A DNA stretch of 9,888 nt, from contig CAKZOQ010000497.1 of NCBI GenBank assembly GCA_937136445.1, positions 1 through 9,888 of the forward strand, in the 5' to 3' direction. A program made the position numbers and the translations under genes. The stretch comes from an uncultured Gemmatimonadota bacterium. Its GTDB lineage: Bacteria; Gemmatimonadota; Gemmatimonadetes; Longimicrobiales; Gaopeijiaceae. The notes under the pieces are model-generated. The model was given only the letters and a program-made list of their open reading frames with translations. It ran no database searches and was not told the DNA's origin. Within the stretch, counting starts at the first letter, position 1. Each line of letters opens with the position of its first letter. Shown in pieces: positions 6,011 through 9,888 of the stretch.

Positions 6011-8296
6011 CTACGACCCACCTCGTCGGGTGAAAACCACCAGCACCCCGCCCTCGCTCCCGCTGCCGAAGCGGGCGCCGGCCTCGGCCGGCCGAAGGTA
6101 GAGCAGGGCCAGCACCGACGGTCCGGGGAGGGACTGGAGTCGGGGGGCGTCGCTGGGCAGGCCGTCCACCACCACGTGGGCGCAAACCGGGTCCTGGGGA
6201 CTGCCTCGGAGGCTCATTCCCTGGGACCGGCGGGAGAAGACGCAGAGGCCCTCGGGGAGTTGGACGACCCGGATCCCGGGCATGCCGAGGAGCCGGATCA
6301 TGTCCAGCGCGTCGGCGGCGCGGTCCACCAGCTCGTCCAGCCGCTCCGGTCCTGCGAAGCGCCGTCCCAGGACCTCGCGGCGTACGCCCAGCTCCTCCAG
6401 CGCTTCGGAGAGGTAGGCCTCCACGCCGTCTGCCCCGTCGGCGGACCCCGACGCGGCACCGTCTCCCACGCCCTCCCAGGCCTCCGAGGCCCCGTCGGCC
6501 ACCACCGCCTCCGCCGGCGCGGCGAGGCGGACCGGGAGCACCCGGTCGCGGCGCGCCTCCACCGACTCGACCCGACCGGCCCCACCTCCCTCGACGGGAC
6601 GCGCCCGCACCTCCACCTCCACCCCCGTGGGGACGCCGCATGCCCACCAACTTCCGTTGTCCTCCACCGGGATCAGAGCCTCGGTCCGGTCCTCCCGGAT
6701 GACGGCGACCCGGCCTGAGGACGCGACGTCCCAGCCGGAGGGCCAGGAGAGCTCCACCAGCGTCTCGGTCGGACCCGAGGCCGAACCGCCCTCCGGCCCC
6801 GCCACCACGCCCCGGAGCAGGCCCTCGGCATCCGGTGCGAGCGGCTCCGTGCAGGCGCCCGCCAGAAGGAGGGGAAGGTCCGGGACCGTGGTGCGGACCT
6901 CCACCACCTCTCCGGCCTGGACCCTGACCGGCTGGGACCCACCCTCGAATCCCAGGGAATCCAGCGTCGGGGATGTCTGGATCAGACGGTACCGCCCCGG
7001 CGGCACGTCGGGAATGCGAAACCGTCCGTCCACCCCGGTCCGGGTCCGGAAGACCGTTCCCTCCAGCGCCACCCACGCTCCAGACGCCACCTCGCCGCCT
7101 CGGCGGGCCACCCCCCCGACGGTGCCCGTCTCCCCCAGCAGGACCTCCTCCCCACCCACGGGTCGGGCCGCCACCACCCGCCCACCGGTCTCGTGGAGCC
7201 GGGTGACGAGGTAGCGGTACCTGGGCTCGCCCGAATTGAAGACGAAGTATTGCTCGGCCTGGACCTCCGGCATCCGGATGCGCCACTCCTGCACGATCCA
7301 CGGCCCGTCCGGCAGTCTCTGGAAGTGCACCCGACCCCCGACCTCGCGATGGCTCACGGGGAGAGGAAGCTCGGTGTAGGCGTAGTCCAGGCGCCTGGGC
7401 TCCAGGCTGCCACCGTCGATCCAGAGGACCCCGCGCACATCCGGAACCCGCCGCTCCCGGGGCTCGAACCGGAGACCCACCCAGTCGTCGTCCCCGTCGG
7501 CCGGGGGATCGATGGTCACCCCGAAGCAGTGGTCGTTCTGGAAGGCCCGGGAGAGGAGGACGCGGGCGTCCGGCGCGAAGTAGTCGAAGCCCCCGTCGGC
7601 GAGGGGTCGGATGTAGCCGTCCTCCGACAGCTCCTCCGCCGACAGGCTCCGGAAGGGACTGCCCCGCTGAAGTCCCCTCATGGGCCGACGGTCGTCCCGG
7701 AGGACCTCGAGGGCCTCCGGTTCCAGCGTCCGTTCCCACCGCTCCATGCGCAGCCCGTAGCTCTGCTGCTCCTCCACCAGCGCCGCCACCTGGAAGGCCT
7801 CGGTGACCTCTTCCCAGAGCCCCGCCACCTGAACCGCCACCGCCTCCGGCACCTCGCACTGGCGCTCCGCCTCGGCAACCAGCCCCTCCAGCTCCAGGGC
7901 CTGGGGCTGGGCCCGGAGTTCGACCTCCACCGCCGTCCCCGGCGGCGGCAGCTCCACCGTCCGCTCCACCCGACCGTACCCGAGCTGATCCGCCCGCAGG
8001 AGGTAGGCGCCCGCGGTGGGTCCCACCAGGCGGAAGAACCCATCCGGGCGGGTCACGGTACTCGCCACCGCCTGCCCCCCGGACAGGAGGACCACGTAGG
8101 CACCCCCGAGCGGCTGGGCGTCGGAGGCATCGAGGACCCGACCGGTGACCTGCTGGGCGTCGAGGGCGGGCGAAGACACCAGCGTCGCCACCAGGACGAA
8201 CGACGCCCACATCCACACGCCGGGAGCACGGGGGCCCCCAGGTACCTCGGAGCGGCGGGCCGTACCGGCTCCAGGCGTCCTGGGTCCTCCCGGCAT
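6011..8296 (-). CDS. Exported carboxypeptidase-regulatory-like protein with plug-like C-terminus
   Basis: A 761-residue exported protein of unknown function. A long n-region is followed by a signal peptide core (about 28-42) and probable cleavage before Gln48 (ALDA-QQ). Domains by eye: a carboxypeptidase-regulatory-like beta sandwich (48-130, VTGRVLDASDAQPLGGAYVV); a middle region (135-375) with the motifs LWIDGGSLEPRRLDYAYTELP and WIVQEWRIRMP; a second regulatory-like domain (388-470, GVDGRFRIPDVPPGRYRL); a third beta region (490-590); an acidic Ala/Gly linker (595-625); and a C-terminal segment (about 655-760) resembling a TonB-receptor plug (VVVDGLPSD ... LYLRPAEAGARFGSGSEGGVLVVFTRRGG). 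No beta-barrel follows. The start ATG has GGGGAG about 7 nt upstream; an internal ATG at 8212 would give a shorter leader but lacks a Shine-Dalgarno. It is convergent with glnK. The role may be cell-surface or outer-membrane associated; this is inference. Confidence 0.82.
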   Translation of the reverse strand: MPGGPRTPGAGTARRSEVPGGPRAPGVWMWASFVLVATLVSSPALDAQQVTGRVLDASDAQPLGGAYVVLLSGGQAVASTVTRPDGFFRLVGPTAGAYLLRADQLGYGRVERTVELPPPGTAVEVELRAQPQALELEGLVAEAERQCEVPEAVAVQVAGLWEEVTEAFQVAALVEEQQSYGLRMERWERTLEPEALEVLRDDRRPMRGLQRGSPFRSLSAEELSEDGYIRPLADGGFDYFAPDARVLLSRAFQNDHCFGVTIDPPADGDDDWVGLRFEPRERRVPDVRGVLWIDGGSLEPRRLDYAYTELPLPVSHREVGGRVHFQRLPDGPWIVQEWRIRMPEVQAEQYFVFNSGEPRYRYLVTRLHETGGRVVAARPVGGEEVLLGETGTVGGVARRGGEVASGAWVALEGTVFRTRTGVDGRFRIPDVPPGRYRLIQTSPTLDSLGFEGGSQPVRVQAGEVVEVRTTVPDLPLLLAGACTEPLAPDAEGLLRGVVAGPEGGSASGPTETLVELSWPSGWDVASSGRVAVIREDRTEALIPVEDNGSWWACGVPTGVEVEVRARPVEGGGAGRVESVEARRDRVLPVRLAAPAEAVVADGASEAWEGVGDGAASGSADGADGVEAYLSEALEELGVRREVLGRRFAGPERLDELVDRAADALDMIRLLGMPGIRVVQLPEGLCVFSRRSQGMSLRGSPQDPVCAHVVVDGLPSDAPRLQSLPGPSVLALLYLRPAEAGARFGSGSEGGVLVVFTRRGGS

Positions 8297-8411
8297 GCAG
8301 CGACTCCCCGTGGTAGTGGTGGCGACCCCTCCCGACCCGTCGCCTTCTGCTACGCCTTTCGCCCCCCGGAGTTACGCCCTCCCTGGACACCCGCGTAGAC
8401 CCGTCCGCGCA

Positions 8412-8440
8412 TTGCGGGTAGCCCACCCCGTTCCTATCGT
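8412..8440 (+). promoter_or_regulatory. Candidate promoter for the lipoprotein gene
   Basis: A TTGCGG hexamer (8412-8417) and TATCGT (8435-8440) are separated by exactly 17 nt in the 207-bp divergent region 8297-8503. Each matches 4 of 6 bases of the housekeeping sigma consensus. This predicts a transcript start near 8447 and a leader of about 57 nt before the ATG at 8504. I see no comparably good promoter for the minus-strand gene starting at 8296. Confidence 0.42.
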
Positions 8441-8503
8441 CCGGCTCATCGCCCGGCCCCGCCTTCCGGCGTGGCTCGACCTGGTCTCCACACCGACGGA
8501 TCG

Positions 8504-9058
8504 ATGCGCCCTCTCCTCCTCGCCGGCCTCGCCGCGGCCGTCCTCGGCACCGCCTGTTCCAGCGGCGGAGGCGCTCCCCGCTCTTTCGACAATCCGCTGG
8601 GTCTCCCCCAGAACATCTCCATCGAGCAGCGGCGGGAAGCGCCCGTCCACCGGGTCGAGGTCACCCATGCGGCGCAGGAGCTGGCGTCCGAGGTTCCCGG
8701 CGTCTACCGCTTCCTGGGCCTGGAGGTGGAGGAATCCCCCCAGGATCCCTACCTCTTCTACACGCCCAACATGCGCATCACCGGGCAGCTCTACGAAGGG
8801 GAGCGGAATTCCGCCTACCTCAACTGCGGAGCGGCCCTCCAGGGTGAGCGCGCCGACGTCTACGAGGTGGAGTTCGCCCTGGTGACGCGGTTGCGGCCCC
8901 TGGACGGCGGCGGGTCCATCGTGGAGACGCGCCTGGAGGGTCGGGCGCGGGACCGCTTCGTGAACGAGGCGCCCGTCTACTGCACCGGGACGGGGAAGCT
9001 GGAGGGGGAGATCGCAGAGCTGTTGCGCCGAGGTGGGGTGGGCGATCAGGGGTTCTGA
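8504..9058 (+). CDS. Putative small lipoprotein of unknown function
   Basis: A 184-residue protein with a lipoprotein-like signal: hydrophobic MRPLLLAGLAAAVLG and candidate lipidation Cys18 in LGTAC, followed by a Ser/Gly-rich spacer (SSGGGA). The lipobox is imperfect, since Gly rather than Leu/Val is at -3. The mature part alternates beta-like stretches and contains two further cysteines (in YLNCGAAL and VYCTGTG) that could form a disulfide. The last third (YEVEFALVTRLRPL ... SIVETRLEGRARDRF ... CTGTGKLEGEIAELL) is reminiscent of small envelope lipoproteins with a C-terminal conserved helix, but I recognise no family. I chose the ATG at 8504 over a GTG at 8471 because the signal peptide then begins properly; the Shine-Dalgarno is weak (GGA). 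It is divergent from the 6011-8296 gene and ends 20 nt from the convergent oxidoreductase. Confidence 0.75.
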   Translation: MRPLLLAGLAAAVLGTACSSGGGAPRSFDNPLGLPQNISIEQRREAPVHRVEVTHAAQELASEVPGVYRFLGLEVEESPQDPYLFYTPNMRITGQLYEGERNSAYLNCGAALQGERADVYEVEFALVTRLRPLDGGGSIVETRLEGRARDRFVNEAPVYCTGTGKLEGEIAELLRRGGVGDQGF

Positions 9059-9078
9059 GGAAGGACCACAACCCGGGG

Positions 9079-9888
9079 CTACCCGGTCCCCATCGAGCGG
9101 GCCGCCCCCGTCCCCGCCGACCGCCCGGTGGCCCACGCCCAGAGGAAGTTGTGCCCCCCGATGGGCCCGAAGGCGTCCAACAGCTCCCCGCAGAGGTAGA
9201 GATCCGGGACGACCCGGCTCTCCAGCGTGGTCGGGTCCACCTCCTCCAACGCCACCCCGCCTCCCGTGACCTCCGCCTTCTTGTAGCCCTCGTCGCCGGT
9301 CCAGGGCAGGCGGTAGGCGGTGAGGTGCTCCACCACCCGGGCCCGCTCCTCCCGTCGGAGCTGGGCCAGCGACGTGTCCCGCGCCACCTCCGCCTCCTCC
9401 AGCAGCCGGTCCACCAGGCTTCGGGGGAGGCGCTCTGCCAACGCCGTACGGACGCTTCCCGCCCCCTCCTGAAGCTCCCGGTCCCAACGCCGGTCCTCGA
9501 TGGTGGGCGTCCAGGAGACGGTGAGCTCCTGGCGGCCGCCCTCCGGCCGGCCCCGCACCGCCAGATGGGAGGCGTCCAGCACCGCCGGCCCGCTCCATCC
9601 CCGGTGGGTGACCAGGAAGCCGTCCGTGGTCCGGAAGTCGGTTCCAGGCGCCTCGATCCTCGCCTCCAGCGACACCCCGGCGAGCTGGGCGTGGGGATGG
9701 GGGTGGGCCGTCAGCGGCGTGAGGGCCGGGTAGGTGGGATGGACGGTGTGGCCCAGCGCCGACGCCACCTCCAGGCCCCATCCGCGGCTGCCTGTGGCGG
9801 GGACCGAGCGACCTCCGGTGGCCAGCACCACCCTCCGGGCCGAAAGGGCGCCGCCGGTGGCCGTCGCAAGGCGCCAGCCCCCGCTCGG
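9079..9888 (-). CDS. FAD-dependent oxidoreductase of the HI0933/YhiN type, C-terminal part (partial)
   Basis: The last 269 residues of a HI0933/YhiN-like flavoprotein (aminoacetone oxidase family-like annotation). The frame is open to the window edge, so the N-terminal FAD-binding Rossmann motif lies outside. Visible signatures are VVLATGGRSVPATGSRGWG near the start, GHTVHPTYPALTPL soon after, the insert-domain stretch DGFLVTHRGWSGPAVLDASH, and the C-terminal flavin-binding region KKAEVTGGGVALEEV ... DLYLCGELLDAFGPIGGHNF ... WAWATGRSAG. The usual DVDG-type tail motif appears here as DAFGPIGGHN, a variant. The physiological substrate of this family is poorly defined. A GTG at 9831 is only an internal codon. 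It is convergent with the lipoprotein gene, with 20 nt between stops and no clear terminator. Confidence 0.88.
   Translation of the reverse strand, partial: PSGGWRLATATGGALSARRVVLATGGRSVPATGSRGWGLEVASALGHTVHPTYPALTPLTAHPHPHAQLAGVSLEARIEAPGTDFRTTDGFLVTHRGWSGPAVLDASHLAVRGRPEGGRQELTVSWTPTIEDRRWDRELQEGAGSVRTALAERLPRSLVDRLLEEAEVARDTSLAQLRREERARVVEHLTAYRLPWTGDEGYKKAEVTGGGVALEEVDPTTLESRVVPDLYLCGELLDAFGPIGGHNFLWAWATGRSAGTGAARSMGTG

Noticed and set aside
5988..8426. 812-codon minus-strand frame overlapping the 6011-8296 gene
   Set aside because: The translation is Gly/Arg/Pro-rich with no domains. The overlapping 761-codon frame has a signal peptide, recognisable beta domains and a Shine-Dalgarno.
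8372..9781. 469-codon minus-strand frame across the lipoprotein and oxidoreductase genes
   Set aside because: It is out of frame with the HI0933/YhiN-like protein and antisense to the lipoprotein; the product is low complexity.

Overview
The window is strongly G+C-rich, with GC-rich third codon positions and tightly packed genes. Several secreted proteins have signal peptides ending in A-Q, and there is a carboxypeptidase-regulatory-like/plug-like envelope protein of a kind common in Gemmatimonadota. A Gemmatimonadota-like, denitrification-capable Gram-negative is therefore my best guess. This is inference from composition and protein style; there is no rRNA or marker gene to settle it.

Left part (1-3400, minus strand): a nitric oxide reductase operon read right to left. 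It runs from a 39-codon single-membrane-span ORF through norC, norB and norQ to the start of norD. The genes are coupled: a 4-nt stop/start overlap between the small ORF and norC, a 4-nt overlap between norB and norQ, and a 10-nt gap before norD. The enzyme is cNOR-like but unusual in three ways. NorC carries a second, C-terminal cytochrome c domain. NorB keeps all heme and FeB ligands but has lost two glutamates normally conserved in cNOR. The tiny membrane ORF is coupled to norC and could encode an extra subunit.

Middle (3400-5959, plus strand): an Rrf2-family regulator with three clustered cysteines plus a histidine is divergent from the nor operon. Between the two lies an AT-rich island with a CATGA-N5-TCATG inverted repeat. 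A perfect 22-bp palindrome overlaps the regulator's stop codon. It is followed by amtB (ammonium channel) and a P-II protein gene (glnK-like), an ammonium uptake and sensing pair. The P-II protein keeps the nucleotide-binding core but lacks Tyr51 and Gln39 of the T-loop.

Right part (6011-9888): a large exported protein of unknown function on the minus strand (regulatory-like beta domains plus a plug-like C-terminus without a barrel). A divergent small putative lipoprotein on the plus strand follows, with a plausible promoter. Tail-to-tail with it is the C-terminal part of a HI0933/YhiN-type FAD-binding oxidoreductase that runs off the window.

Functionally, the NorC/NorB enzyme would reduce NO to N2O at the cytoplasmic membrane. 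NorQ and NorD would activate it, and the Rrf2 protein is a plausible NO or Fe-S responsive regulator. The amtB-glnK pair handles ammonium. Nothing ties the right-hand genes to nitrogen metabolism.
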